A stretch of 64,000 bases of DNA from Chryseobacterium sp. E1. GTDB taxonomy: Bacteria > Bacteroidota > Bacteroidia > Flavobacteriales > Weeksellaceae. Shown one piece after another: positions 40,748-52,082 of this stretch. The notes below the pieces were generated by a model, which searched no databases, was not told where the DNA came from, and saw nothing but the letters and a program-made list of their open reading frames with translations. The stretch spans positions 744,001-808,000 of the forward strand of contig CP078104.1 in NCBI GenBank assembly GCA_019203745.1, read 5' to 3'. How positions within the stretch are numbered: the first letter of the stretch is position 1; each line of letters starts with the position of its first letter. Position numbers and translations under genes: made by a program.

Positions 40748-43415
40748 CTATTTGATAACCAGTTTAGTATTGTAGATTCCTTTGGAAGAATTGATGCTGA
40801 TCACATACACTCCCTTCGGTACATTCACATTCAACGCTTTGGTATCATTACCTTCAGTCTTATAAGCAGAAGAGTACACCAATCTTCCGCTGGCGTCAAG
40901 CATTGTTACTTTAATATCTCCTTTTATGTTTCTTGATTTGATAAAGAAATTACGTCACTTGGATTAGGATAGACTTTAATATCATCTGCTATTGGAGAAA
41001 CAGTTTCTTTAGTTCCTAATACCTGTGTTTCTCTGGTACATACTTCAAGAGACCAGGCAGTAACCGTTCCGGCACTACCGGCATTATTATCTGTGGCAAA
41101 AAGCTTCCATTCTCCTTGCGCTGTATGCCCTTTAAATATACCTAAAGATTCATATGATTTAGCATCTCCCTGAACCGGAGAGGCACAGGTAGCAGCCACC
41201 CTGAATCGCTGAAAGAAGCTGTAATTCCAGAGCTGTTGGAACAACTTCGGTTCCAGAACAAGGCAGAAGATCCTACCGGACTTTCAATTCCTACAGCCAA
41301 TTGGCTTACATTGGGATGTGTAATGGAAGGAGTTACTTTTATTCTGGTAATGGTTCCGGTATTATTAACCATTAAAGGGATTGTTATGCGGGGAGCAGAT
41401 ATACCTCCTCCTCCGGGACCATCTGTAATAGGCACGGCAGCTCCGTTATAAGTATAGGTATTACAGTTTTCACCCGTCACAGTATAATCAATAACAAAAC
41501 TTGGGCTTACTGCATAATAGATATTATCTGCCGCTTCAATCAGGATATAGGCATTGGCTGAAGTGGAACCTGCAGGTATAGTAATCTGTTCACTACCATC
41601 ATTCGGAGTATTGGCCACTATTGTTGTAAAGGTTTGCCCACCATCCTTAGAGAATTTAATGTTTACATTGGCTGTATTCACCGGAGCAGCATTGGTACCG
41701 GCAACATCCCATGTTACATTTACAGTTCCTCCTGAGTTTAATGACTGTCCAAATACAGGCGCAGTCACCTGGAAAGGTCCCGATGCTGCATCCACCGTTA
41801 CCGCCATTGCATCTTTCGAAACCTGTGGCTGCAGCGGGTTATTGTTTCTTACGGTAACTGCAAAATTAAGACCTCTTGCTATACTTGAAACCGCTTCCCA
41901 ACGGGTAGAGAGTACTCCGGCCAGTACTTTATTAAAATCCGGAAAATATCTTACCAATGAATTTACCGGTGTAAATGATCTGAAAGTAGGGCCTGTTGGT
42001 TTTGCAGGATAAGCAGCAGAAATATCACCTGCTCCGATCTGAGCTGCCGCAGCCTGGTCTGTCTGCTCCCAAACATAGGTATAGGCAGCATTCGCAACAT
42101 CTGTAGTGGTAGCTTTTAAAACAAAGGGTGTGGATTTAGGAATTGTATAATCTAATCCTGCATTAATATTTGGAGCAGCATCTGCAAAAGGAGTGTTTAC
42201 ACCACAGGTAAGGCTATTCAGTTTATTCCTGATTTGAGTGATACTGTTAGTATGGTAATAATCATTGGAATTAAACTGTACATCTGACAATGTAGTGATT
42301 CCCGTATATGCCATAATGGTACTTCCACTTCCCGGTTCTACTTTCTGATCTGCCTGTGAAGACCTGTATGTATAAGAATGTCCTGCTCCCAGCTGATGTC
42401 CCATTTCATGAGCTACATAATCTATGTCAAATTTATCACCTTCCGGAAAGTTGTGGGCAGTCCATCCTGCTCCTTTTGAATTATTATTACAGATAACGCC
42501 TACCCCAGCAGATCCGTTGCCTCCTTTTCTATCAATGAGATGTCCCATATCGTAGTTCTCGGCTGCAATTCTTGCGGATATCTGAGCATGGGCTTCGTTC
42601 GGGCCACCATTGGTATAAGGGTCTGATGCAGCATCCAGGAAGATAAGAATATCATTATCAGCAATAAGGTTAAAATGGAAAGAAAGGTCTTTCTCAAAAA
42701 CACCATTAAGCCGGGTAAGACTGGCATTCATGGCCGCTAAAACCACAGCTTTCTTTTGTACATCTGTAGCAGTAGCAGGTGTACCGGCAGCTGTCAGATG
42801 ATATTGTGCATATTCTCCGGTACAGGATAATGCAAGTCTGAATATATTAAATCCTGCTAATTTTTTATTGGCAGCATTGTTTTTTTCACCATTATTTTTT
42901 TCTGCTTCATCGATAACAGAACATTCAAAAGGTTCTTTGCCCTGCTCTCTTCTTGCATTGGAATCAAATACAGCATAAACAGTTCTGTCTTCTGTGTAAG
43001 GTTCAATAAATTCGGATATCCCTGAGCGGGTAATCATGGAAGAAAATCCTACCGGAGACAAACTGAATCTTAAATAGACCGTTGGGTCTTCCAATGCAGT
43101 TCCTACATAGGATTTGATCTCGGGATACCTTGCCTGCAGCTCAGGCGCCATATTTGAAAATTCCCACACCCGGAACTTTTCTAAACTTCCGTTTGCTGTA
43201 GGAAGTGAAATGATAACTCCTTTTCCGTTTGAAAAGCGTGCCGGAGCATCTTTTAAATTTTGTCTGAGCTGATCCGCATTTAACGAATAAAGTCCTGAAA
43301 ATTCTAATTTTTCCTGTGATTCTTTAACTTTCTGAGACCGGAGCTCAGTTCTTGACCACTGCGAGAATCCTAAAAAGGGAACCAGCAGGGATAAAATAAA
43401 TAAGTAGTGTTTCAT
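40748..43415 (-). CDS. Reprolysin-like (M12B) metalloprotease with P-domain and T9SS sorting domain, copy 1 (2 frameshifts)
   Basis: About 889 residues. Signal peptide MKHYLFILSLLVPFLGFSQ, then a propeptide of about 150 residues (SGLYSLNADQLRQNLKDAP ... SSMITRSGISEFIEPYT). The metzincin domain has the zinc signature HEMGHQLGAGH (HExxHxxGxxH) and later GSTIMAYTG with the Met-turn. A beta-sandwich middle, a P-type proprotein-convertase domain (NVSQLAVGIESPVG, FWNRSC, YESLGIFKGHTAQGEWKLF) and a type A T9SS tail (VYPNPSD ... VPKGVYVISINSSKGIYNTKLVIK) follow. Breaks lie near 41190 and 40950. A secreted endopeptidase. Its tandem paralogue lies immediately upstream. Confidence 0.92.
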
Positions 43416-43729
43416 AATAAACGTGATTTTAAGTAGTACTAATTTAATAAAACCACATCAATCCAACTAATAAAACAACAGTAAATCAATGAAATACATG
43501 AAAATAATTAACAAAAACCAATACTAATTTAAAATATCAACAACAAAAACAAACTTATATTAATTATTATATCAAATAATAAATTATATAGAAAAATAAT
43601 AACAATTTCAAAAATAACATGCTTATTTTTTCGTTCTCTCGTCGTAAACTTCTTTCATTTCAGATTTAAGAGTAAGCAAAAAGGACCGGTAAATACCGAT
43701 CCTTTGTAACTGAAAAATAATATGCTGTA
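43416..43729. other. Spacer between the metalloprotease copies
   Basis: AT-rich, no gene. It includes the terminator of copy 2 at 43680-43705. The promoter of copy 1 must lie here but I cannot define it. Confidence 0.4.
43680..43705 (-). terminator. Terminator after metalloprotease copy 2
   Basis: Same hairpin sequence as 40697-40722 (AAAGGACCGGTA / TACCGATCCTTT), so it was duplicated together with the gene. Confidence 0.85.
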
Positions 43730-46400
43730 TTATTTGATAATAAGTTTAGTATTGTAGAGTCCTTTAGAAGAGTCAATGCTGATCACATACACTCCTTTCG
43801 GTACATTCACATTGAATGACTTGGTATCATTACCTTCAGTTTTATAGGCAGAAGAGTACACTAATCTTCCACTGGCATCAAGCATACTTACTTTAACGTC
43901 TCCTTTTATATTTCTGGACTTGATAAAGAAGTTTCCGTCACTTGGATTAGGATAGATTTTAATATCATCTGCTATTGGGGAAGAAGTTTCTTTGGTCCCT
44001 AACGCCTGGGTCTCTCTGGTACATACTTCAAGTGACCATCCAGTAATATTTCCTACACTTCCCGGATTGTTATCTGAAGCGAATAATTTCCATTCTCCTG
44101 TGCTTTATGACCTTTAAAAATAGCTAAACTTTCATATGATTTAACATCTCCCTGAATTGGTGAAGCACATACAACAGCAGATCCGGCATCACTGAATGCA
44201 GCGGTAATTCCAGAGCTGGTATTACAGCTTCTGTTCCAGAATAAAGCTGAAGTTCCAACAGGGCTTTCTATACCTAAAGATAAATGTCTTACATTCGGAT
44301 GGGTGACAACCGGCGTAACTTTAATTTTAGTAATGGTTCCGGAATTATTGACCATTAAAGGAATTTTCACAACAGGTGAAGAGATATCACTTCCACCAGG
44401 GCCATCTTTAACAGGTACAGGATCTCCACTATAAGTATAGGTATTACAGTTTTCGCCTGTCACAGTATAGTCAATAACAAAGCTTGGGCTTACTGCATAG
44501 TAAATATTCCCGACAGCCTCTATCATGATAAAAGCATTCGCTGAGGTAGATCCGGAAGGAATCGTAATCTGCTCACTACCATCATTAGGTGTATTGGCGG
44601 CAATAGTTGTGAACGTTTGTCCACCGTCAGTAGATAATTTGATGTTTACACTGGCAGTATTAACCGGAGCCTGATTGGTATTGGCTACATTCCAGGTAAT
44701 ATTTGCAGTTGCTCCCGAATTCAACGACTGCCCAAATATTGGTGCTGTTACTTCAAAAGGTCCCGCCCCGGCATTTACCGTTACAATCATTTCGTCTTTA
44801 CTGGTCTGTGGAGCTAGCGGATTATTGCTTCTGGCAGTAAATGTAAAATTCATATTTCTTGCCACACTGGAAACTGATTCCCAACGTGTTGACAATACAC
44901 CTGCCAGCACTTTATTAAAATCGGGCATATATCTTGTCGGGTTACTGCTGGGTGCTTTACTTCTAAAATTCGGCCCTGCCGGTTTAGTTGGATATGTTAT
45001 ACAATTTGCATCTGTTTCAGCATCGCCGGCAGCATTCATTTGTTCCCATGTATAGGTGTAAGATGCACTGTTGACATCATTTACTATTCCCTTTAATATA
45101 TAAGGTGTAGATATCGGAATGGTATAATCAGCTCCTGCACTGATGCCTGGAGCAGGATCTGCAAAAGGGGTATTCACCCCACATGTAATGCTGTTAATCT
45201 TATTTTTGATCTCTGTGACATTAAAAGTATGGTAATAATCATTTGAATTGAACTGAACATCATAGTTCCCTCCAAGGATACCAGTATAAGCCATAATGGT
45301 AGTACCACTTCCGGGTTCTACTTCTGATGTTCCAGACCCATCAAGATAATAGGAAAATGTATGATTGGCCCCTAGCTGATGCCCCATTTCATGAGCAACA
45401 TAATCGATATCAAAACTGTCACCTTCAGGAAAATTACATGAAGTATAGCCTCCTGCCTTATAAGTATTATTACAGATTACTCCCAAATTAGCAACCCCAT
45501 TAGCATTTCTTTTGTCTAATAAATGTCCCATATCATAATCAGTAGCAGGAATATTAGCAGAAATAACAGTACGTGCTGAATTATTACTAAATGAAGTATA
45601 AGGATCACTTGCCGGATTCAGGAATATAATGACGTCATTATTAGCAATTAGATTAAAATGTAATGACAGATCTTTTTCAAAAACGCTGTTCATTCTTGTT
45701 AAAGAAGCATTCATTGCTGCCAGAATCACTGCTTTTTTCTGTGCATCTGTTGCTGTTGCAGGGGTATTGGTAGCTGTCAGGTGATATTGTGCATATTCTC
45801 CGGTACAGGATAGTGCCATTCTGAATACATTAAAGCCTGCAGTCTTTTTATTAGCTGTATTGGAATTTTTTCCTGCTGCATTTTCTCTATCTCATCTTTG
45901 GTACCACATTCAAACGGCTCTTTATCCTGTCCTCTTCTTGCATTGGAGTCAAATACGGCATAAACAGTTCTGTCTTCTGTGTAAGGTTCAATAAATTCGG
46001 ATATCCCTGAGCGGGTAATCATAGAAGAAAATCCTACCGGAGACAAACTGAATCTTAAATAAACAGTTGGATCTTCCAATGCTGTTCCTACGTAAGATCT
46101 GATTTCAGGATATCTGGCCTGCAGTTCAGGCGCCATATTTGAAAATTCCCATACCCGGAACTTTTCTAAACTTCCGTTTGCTGTAGGAAGAGAAATGATA
46201 ACTCCTTTTCCGTTTGAAAAGCGTTCCGGAGCATCTTTTAAATTTTGTCTGAGTTGATCCGCATTTAACGAATAAAGTCCTGAAAATTCTAATTTTTCCT
46301 GTGATTCTTTAACTTTCTGAGACCGGAGCTCAGTTCTTGACCACTGCGAGAATCCTAAAAAGGGGACCAGCAGGGATAAAATAAATAAGTAGTGTTTCAT
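43730..46400 (-). CDS. Reprolysin-like (M12B) metalloprotease with P-domain and T9SS sorting domain, copy 2 (2 frameshifts)
   Basis: About 890 residues, same domain order as copy 1. The signal peptide and propeptide are nearly identical to copy 1 for about 165 residues, with only a few changes such as KDAPERF for KDAPARF and PEIRSYVG for PEIKSYVG. The catalytic part has diverged more: HEMGHQLGANH (HExxHxxGxxH) and GTTIMAYTG. The P-domain (NVRHLSLGIESPVG, YESLAIFKGHKAQ) and tail (NVNVPKGVYVISIDSSKGLYNTKLIIK) are conserved. Breaks lie near 45870 (poly-A in the linker) and 44098. The pattern of identical prodomain and divergent enzyme suggests recent gene conversion. Confidence 0.92.
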
Positions 46401-46654
46401 AATAAAATGTGATTTTATATAGTGCTAATTTAGCAAAATAAAACCAATTTAATTAGGAAAACGAAACGAAATAAATAAAAAATCAAAAATAAAACAAAAA
46501 TTAATGTTAATAATTTAAAAATTAATAAATAAACAGTCATTTATTAATCATTTATATAAAATCGCCGTTTATGTAGAAAAATATCAATAAGCCCAACAAA
46601 CAATTATCAGGTCTTTACTTTTAATTTATAAACAAAAAGATATAAAGACAAGTT
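46401..46654. other. AT-rich spacer after the orphan propeptide
   Basis: Very AT-rich. I see no remnant of a protease domain in any frame, so the third copy is truly truncated here. Confidence 0.45.
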
Positions 46655-47204
46655 TTATTTACAACGTCTTTTCTTTTTCAATGGCATTTTTTCCGGGACA
46701 TTACTGTTGAGTTTTTCAAAAGGTACTTTATCCTGTCCCCTTCTCGCATTGGAATCAAACACAGCATAGATGGTACGGTCTTCCGTATAGGGTTCAATAA
46801 ATTCTGAGATCCCGGAGCGGGTGATCATGGAAGAAAATCCTATCGGGGACATGCTAAACGTCAGATAAGCAGTGGGATCTTCTACACCTGTTCCCACATA
46901 CGATCTGATATCCGGATATTTAGCCTGCAGCTCAGGAGCCATATTTGAAGATTCCCATACCAGAAAATGTTCTGATTTTCCACTTGCAACGGGAAGCAAT
47001 ATGGTTATGCCTTTTCTTTGAAAATCGCAAAGGCGCATTCTTTAAGCTCTGTCTGAACTGATCGGCATCCAGCGTGTAAAGTGCTGCAAATTCCAGTTTT
47101 TCCTGTGACTGTTTTACCTTTTTAGACCCAAGCTCTGTTTTTGTCCATTGTGAAAACCCAGTAAAAGGAATCATCATTATTAAAAATAAGAAGTACTGTT
47201 TCAT
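46655..47204 (-). pseudogene. Truncated third metalloprotease copy: signal peptide and propeptide only (1 frameshift)
   Basis: About 183 residues. The signal peptide MKQYFLFLIMMIPFTGFSQ and the propeptide (LEFAALYTLDADQFRQSLKN ... YPDIRSYVGTGVEDPTAYL ... SSMITRSGISEFIEPYTEDR ... FDSNARRGQDKVPFE) match copies 1 and 2 up to the start of the protease domain, then stop at 46655. One A too many near 47018 breaks the frame. At the 3' end both the read frame (KKKRRCK, stop) and the neighbouring frame (EKEKTL, stop) end within a few codons, so sequencing error alone cannot restore a protease. Either a decayed duplicate or a free propeptide able to inhibit the neighbours. I cannot decide. Confidence 0.6.
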
Positions 47205-47331
47205 ATCATTATAGTGTTTTGGAATTCACCAAGTTATTAAAAAAATAATCTTTTTATATTTTTAAGATATATTTGAATAGAACCTTCAGTAAGCTCCCAA
47301 ACAAAAGTCATACCGCAGTTTTAAAGATATA

Positions 47332-47364
47332 TTTGGTTCAGATTTTAAAAAATTTTTATCTTTG
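47332..47364 (+). promoter_or_regulatory. Promoter of the MerR family gene
   Basis: TTTG (47332-47335), a 21-nt spacer and TATCTTTG (47357-47364), 18 nt before the ATG. Good match to the Bacteroidota consensus. Confidence 0.7.
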
Positions 47365-47382
47365 AAGTTTAGGAGCCGTAAA

Positions 47383-47727
47383 ATGAAAATAAATTTACCT
47401 GATAAACTATACTATTCAATAGGAGAAGTCGCTAAAGCATTTGATGTAAACACTTCATTAATACGTTATTGGGAACAGGAATTTCCGATCATTAAGCCTA
47501 AAAAGAATAAAAAGGGAAACCGATATTTCACTCCGGAAGATATCAAGAATCTGCAAATGATCTATCATCTGGTGAAAGAAAAAGGCTATACTCTTGATGG
47601 AGCCCGTGTTGCCCTGACTACCAACAACAAGATTTCAGAAACTATTACCATTATCGACCGTCTTGAATTTGTAAAGGCAGAACTTTTAAAACTCAAAGAA
47701 TCTCTGGGAGATAAAGAAGAAGAATAA
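47383..47727 (+). CDS. MerR family transcriptional regulator
   Basis: 114 residues, no frame break. KLYYSIGEVAKAFDVNTSLIRYWEQEFP is the MerR helix-turn-helix, followed by the wing (KPKKNKKGNRYFTPEDIKNL) and a short coiled coil (FVKAELLKLKESLGDKEEE). No effector domain or metal-binding Cys is present, as is usual for the short MerR proteins found in Bacteroidota. The ATG at 47383 follows the promoter. An in-frame TTG at 47362 would overlap the -7 box. The target genes are unknown. The next gene, a helix-hairpin-helix protein, runs the same way 160 nt downstream. Confidence 0.85.
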   Translation: MKINLPDKLYYSIGEVAKAFDVNTSLIRYWEQEFPIIKPKKNKKGNRYFTPEDIKNLQMIYHLVKEKGYTLDGARVALTTNNKISETITIIDRLEFVKAELLKLKESLGDKEEE

Positions 47728-47886
47728 TCGCTCAGCTTCAATATTGTACTTTAATATCTTTAAATAATTCTATATTAAGATGATATAAGTATATTTTCAA
47801 AATAAATATACTCAATCTATATTGCAAAATTAACCATTTCTACACTCGTCATTGCGGCATATCGGTTTTATCCATATGTTTACTCT

Positions 47887-49168
47887 ATGATGAGAAAAAA
47901 TTATTACCATAAACTGGCCTGCATGGTCCTGCTTCTGACGGTCCTGTTGTTTATCAAAGCTATACCAGCAGAGATAAAGAACCTTTTCCTGATGTGAAAT
48001 TTATAGTGGCGGCTCATGTCTCTGCTAATCTGTCAGACTTTAACCCTAATACCCTGAACCATGTGCAATGGCAGAAACTGGGGTTCTCTGAAAAACAGGC
48101 ATCCACTATTCTTAAATATAAAGATATTCTGGGAGGAAAGTTTGTTTCAAAAGAACAGCTGAAAAAGTGTTATGCAATTTCTGAAGAAAAGTTTGCAGCA
48201 ATAGCGCCTTTTATCTTACTTCCTGAAAACACAGTGGATAATCCGGGTCAGCCATTTAAAAATTTCGAAAAGAGAAGTATTTCAGTGACCGGAAAATTTA
48301 ATCCTGATCTTTATTCTGAACAGGATTGGGTGAAAATAGGTTTCAGTGAGAAACAGGCCGAAGCAATTTTAAAATATAAAAAATATCTGGGAGGAAGTTT
48401 TGTCAGTAAAGAAAAGTTTAAGGAGTGTTTTATTATTTCTTCTGACCATTACAGTAAGCTTGAACCTTATCTGCTTCTGCCGGTAAATACGCCCGCAGAT
48501 TTCAAGAATTCATTCAGAAATTCTTCCTTCAAAGAGAAGATCCGATACTCTTATTTTGATCCTAATCTATTGGATAATGAAGGTTGGAGAGCTCTTGGAT
48601 TTTCTGAAAAACAGGCAATCACGATTGTTAATTATCGTGACAGAATTTTAAAAGGAAGTTTTAAAAGCCCGGAAGATCTTCAAAAATGCTTCGTTATTTC
48701 TTCCGAAAAATTCCAGGAGCTTAAACCTTATATAAAAATAAATGCCATTCCGGACAGGAAACAGGAAATCAAACAGGAAAAGACGGATTTTTCAAAAACA
48801 AACCTCAATACAATTACTTTCAGACAGCTGCTGGAATTCGGTCTGGATGAAAAAGTGCCGGGTCTATCATCGGATTCCGGAAAAAGCTTGGTGGTTTTGT
48901 CAATAAGCAACAGATTATGGATACCTACAATATTGATAAAGAACTGGTTCAAAAGCTGATCGCCATTGCACCACTAGATACAACGGATGTTCCTAAATAC
49001 AGTTTGACAGAAGCTCCTGAGGAATGGCTTAAAAACCATCCTTACTTTAAATATTCAGCGGATAAGATCATCTACTACAGGATCAGTAATCCTGACGACA
49101 GAAAAATCTGGAAGCTGTTAAAACTCAAACCGGAATACGAGACAAGGATGAGGTGGTATGTGAAATGA
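47887..49168 (+). CDS. ComEA-like helix-hairpin-helix protein (2 frameshifts)
   Basis: About 427 residues. The N-terminus (MMRKNYYHKLACMVLLL) is a membrane anchor or signal. Repair near 47938 gives VVYQSYTSRDKEPFPDVKF. At least four repeats of about 85 residues follow, each with W(x)K(L/I)GFSEKQA(x)(x)I(L/V)(K/N)Y then GG(x)F(V/K)S(K/P)E and CF(x)IS: at NHVQWQKLGFSEKQAST, QDWVKIGFSEKQAEA, EGWRALGFSEKQAIT and, after repair near 48870, KVPGSIIGFRKKLGGFVNKQ. These are ComEA-type helix-hairpin-helix modules, which bind DNA without sequence specificity. It could be a periplasmic DNA-uptake factor, but other roles are possible. Confidence 0.8.
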
Positions 49169-49387
49169 TGTATAGATACAAAACATCAGAGCCTTAATCT
49201 TTCTGTTAAAATATTAAAATCGTAGAATTACGACACTTTTTGTATTTTCCGAAAAGTCTTATTTATAAGCAAAATAATATTTCTAACTTTAAGGAAATAT
49301 CAATACAAACACAGACTATTATGAAAAAATATATTTCAAATTCTACAACTTTCATTAAAAGGAAAATAACTTTTAACAACTATTGGT
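49169..49387. other. Spacer before the toxin-like gene
   Basis: AT-rich. A 29-codon frame (ATG 49321) overlaps the start of the next gene in another frame. I do not believe it is a gene. No clear promoter. Confidence 0.3.
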
Positions 49388-51291
49388 ATGAGCAGAACAA
49401 GAATTGTTAAAGGAAATATCATTAAGATTACCGGTGGAGATTATAAAAGATATTCAAAAGATGAAATTGAAAATATAGGTTCAAGGGTAATACAAATTGG
49501 TAAAGAAAATGGTGTAACTTACGGTATTCCGGAAAAATACACCCCGCCGAAACCTGAAGAAAGCGAATACAAACTTGAAAGCAGTTATATTCATGATCAC
49601 ATTAAAACAGTTGCTATTGAAATTTCTGATAAATTTGACACAGATAATACAGGTATTGTTTATCAACTCTATAAAGATATTACAGATGGGAAAATTACAA
49701 ATCCATCCATTATTGTCACGAAAAACCGTCCGTCTCTCAAAGCTTTTTACGATGAGGAAAGTCAAAACATTCTTGTCTGGGAGCCTTTGCTTTCAGGGAT
49801 AGAAAAAGATAATGATAAAAAGATAAAATTAATTTCATTACTTGCAGAAGCCTACGGTCAGTATATCAATACTATTTTAAAAGAAAACACTTTCCAGAAA
49901 AATAATTTTGAAACTTATGACTATGATCTTTTCAGGTTTGATGCTTCAGGAGAATCTACAGTCACTATTGGAAAACTGGAATCCCCAACCTATAAAGGAA
50001 ATCTGGATATCAATTTTCCTGAATACGAAACAGAATCTCTTCCTCCCCAGAAACTTCTTATTTTCAAGAACGACAAAAAGAAAGAGGCGGTCCCAATGCA
50101 GGAGACATCAATGAATACTACAACGCAGCTGATGTTCCAACTGACAGTTCTGATGAGGGTCCCGGAGATCCTCCTTTCAATATCGGGATGAAATTCAGCT
50201 TTAGTTTAGGCGGCGGATTTTCTGCAAGTTTATATGCAGGAATTTCCAAACAGATCAAAATGGGTGATTTTGGTGTGATGCCAAGCTTTAATGCAGCACT
50301 TACCTATTATGGTTATGGAACACCCGGAACTTCACCTCTGAGCAAACATCTGGTAACTTTAAGCGGAACACCAGCTATTACATTAGGCTATAAAACCGGA
50401 AACTCACTTAATATGAATCTCTTCAACCAGTTTACTGGCTCCGGAGTGAATAATCCTTATGAATATGCTTTTACATTAGGCTCAACAGGTGTTCTGAGCT
50501 CAGGAAGAGTGACTAATGAATATGATAAAAATGGAAAAAGAGTACAAGACAAGTATAATAAATTCGATAATCCTAACCGGCATCAGATCATTGGTGGTTC
50601 ATCAATAAAAATAGGGAATTTTATGATTTCTTCATACAATGATATTTTTAAACCACCATTATTCTTCGGAATGGATTCTGATCAGTATTGGTCTGCAGGA
50701 GTTAATATCCATGCTAAGATTACAGATAAAATTAATATGGCCTATGCATTCGATCTGTATTATGGTAAATCAAATAATGAAAATCCCTACAATCTGGATA
50801 AGAATATTAACGGGCAGAACTATGATACCCAAAAGTTGTTTGATTTATTATTAAACCGTGGCCAGGAGACTTTCTCATTCACAGATGCTCAGGGAAACCT
50901 GAATACCAGAACGAAATTCGGATATGGTACCTTTTGGCCGTCTAACAATATGCATAATGCAATTGATTTTCCCAGTGAACCAAAGAAGCCCAAAGCACCT
51001 ATAGAAAGCGACTATAAAACCCGTGATAAATTTGAAGAGGCAACACTTCAGTATAAAAAAGATATGGATAAATATTATGATAGATTGATGGATTATAAAC
51101 TCAGTATAAGATTAAAAGCCAATTCAACGTTTCATCATTTATTTGTTGTTTATTCAGATGGTTCACGTAAACCTAATTTTAACCGACTGAAAAAATATTT
51201 TGAAGCAGATATTCCTAATAAAGAATTACAGGAATTTTATAGATTAGAGTTCAAAAATGAAAATCAAAAAAATGAAATCAAGGGGCAATAA
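49388..51291 (+). CDS. Large protein of unknown function, candidate polymorphic toxin (1 frameshift)
   Basis: About 635 residues, no signal peptide. The first 55 residues (MSRTRIVKGNIIKITGGDY, NGVTYGIPEKYTPPK) resemble a short N-terminal module that I recall heading many large Bacteroidota proteins of variable C-terminus. The middle (residues 70-260) contains ISLLAEAYGQYINTIL. One base is missing near 50087, and repair gives KKKEGGPNAGDINEYYNAADVP. The C-terminal 360 residues begin MKFSFSLGGGFSASLYAGIS and are rich in Gly, aromatics and beta-strands (TPAITLGYKTGNSLNMNLFN, MDSDQYWSAGVNIHAKI), reminiscent of type 23 polymorphic toxin domains. The overlapping lipoprotein gene downstream fits an immunity partner. 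Function is inference. Confidence 0.55.
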
Positions 51292-51972
51292 AATATTATT
51301 TTTACTTTTTATTTTGTTTTGTTTCGATAGCTGTAAAAGCCAGACAAAAAAACAAAAGCAATATAAAGATGAAAGGAATGCAGCATTCAAAGAATATTTA
51401 AATGCTCAGAAAATTCCTTTCAAAGAATTAAATGACAGTGTTTTCAGTGCTTATTATGGTGATTTTTTATATTATGAGAAAAAGCTAAAGCTAGAATCCA
51501 ATCCTTATTTAAGGGTAAACAAAGTATATATTCATTATATTACTCCTGCTTCAGTACAGTTCGTAGTATATTCTGACGAGGAAACTTTTTGCCTGAGTAC
51601 ATCTGATTTAGATATGGATGGGAAAATATTAAGTTTTCCGGAAAACGGGATAGTAAAAGTATTACAGCCTGTGTATCTTCAATATTTTGGTGATTATAAA
51701 TTAACTGATAATACGATTAAAACAAGAAAAAGCAGAGAAAGTCCACATACAGAAACTTACTATTATGTTAATGGAAGTATTAAAAATGATACAATCCATT
51801 TCACAGAACGGTACGAAGGAAAATCAAAAAGTTTGAGAAAAAAACATTTGCTAAAAAACATAAAGATGATTTTATAGAAGTATACCAACCGGGATTAATG
51901 GCAAGAAAATTTATTAATAACTCTAACCTTATCACTTATGAGGTAACAGGAGAATTTAAGATTGAAAAGTAA
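51257..51972 (+). CDS. Lipoprotein, candidate immunity protein (1 frameshift)
   Basis: About 238 residues. The lipoprotein signal (SRGNKILFLLFILFCFDSC, lipobox FDSC) places it in a membrane facing the periplasm. Two starts are possible, 51257 or 51272, and both overlap the preceding gene, so the pair is translationally coupled. The mature part (KKQKQYKDERNAAFKEYLNA, FSAYYGDFLYYEKKLKLESN, YIHYITPASVQFVVYSDE) is not a family I recognise. One base is lost near 51842, and repair gives KKTFAKKHKDDFIEVYQPGL and the stop at 51970-51972. Its coupling to the toxin-like gene is the only clue to its role. It could as well be an unrelated lipoprotein. Confidence 0.6.
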
Positions 51973-52023
51973 ATCCGGATTTAACGATTGCTTTCTGTTA
52001 AAAAGAAACTCAATTAAAACATA

Positions 52024-52063
52024 AAAACATCCCGGAACAGCAGATTCTATTTTGGGATGTTTT
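52024..52063. terminator. Bidirectional terminator after the lipoprotein gene
   Basis: Stem AAAACATCCC / GGGATGTTTT with a 20-nt loop, T-rich on both sides, between convergent genes. Confidence 0.75.
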
Positions 52064-52082
52064 TATATTCTAAGCTTTATAT

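Noticed and set aside
41236-42012. Long + strand frames inside the metalloprotease genes (also 44675-45055)
   Set aside because: Antisense shadows of conserved protease and P-domain sequence. Their hydrophobic look comes from the complement of Thr/Asn/Gly-rich codons.
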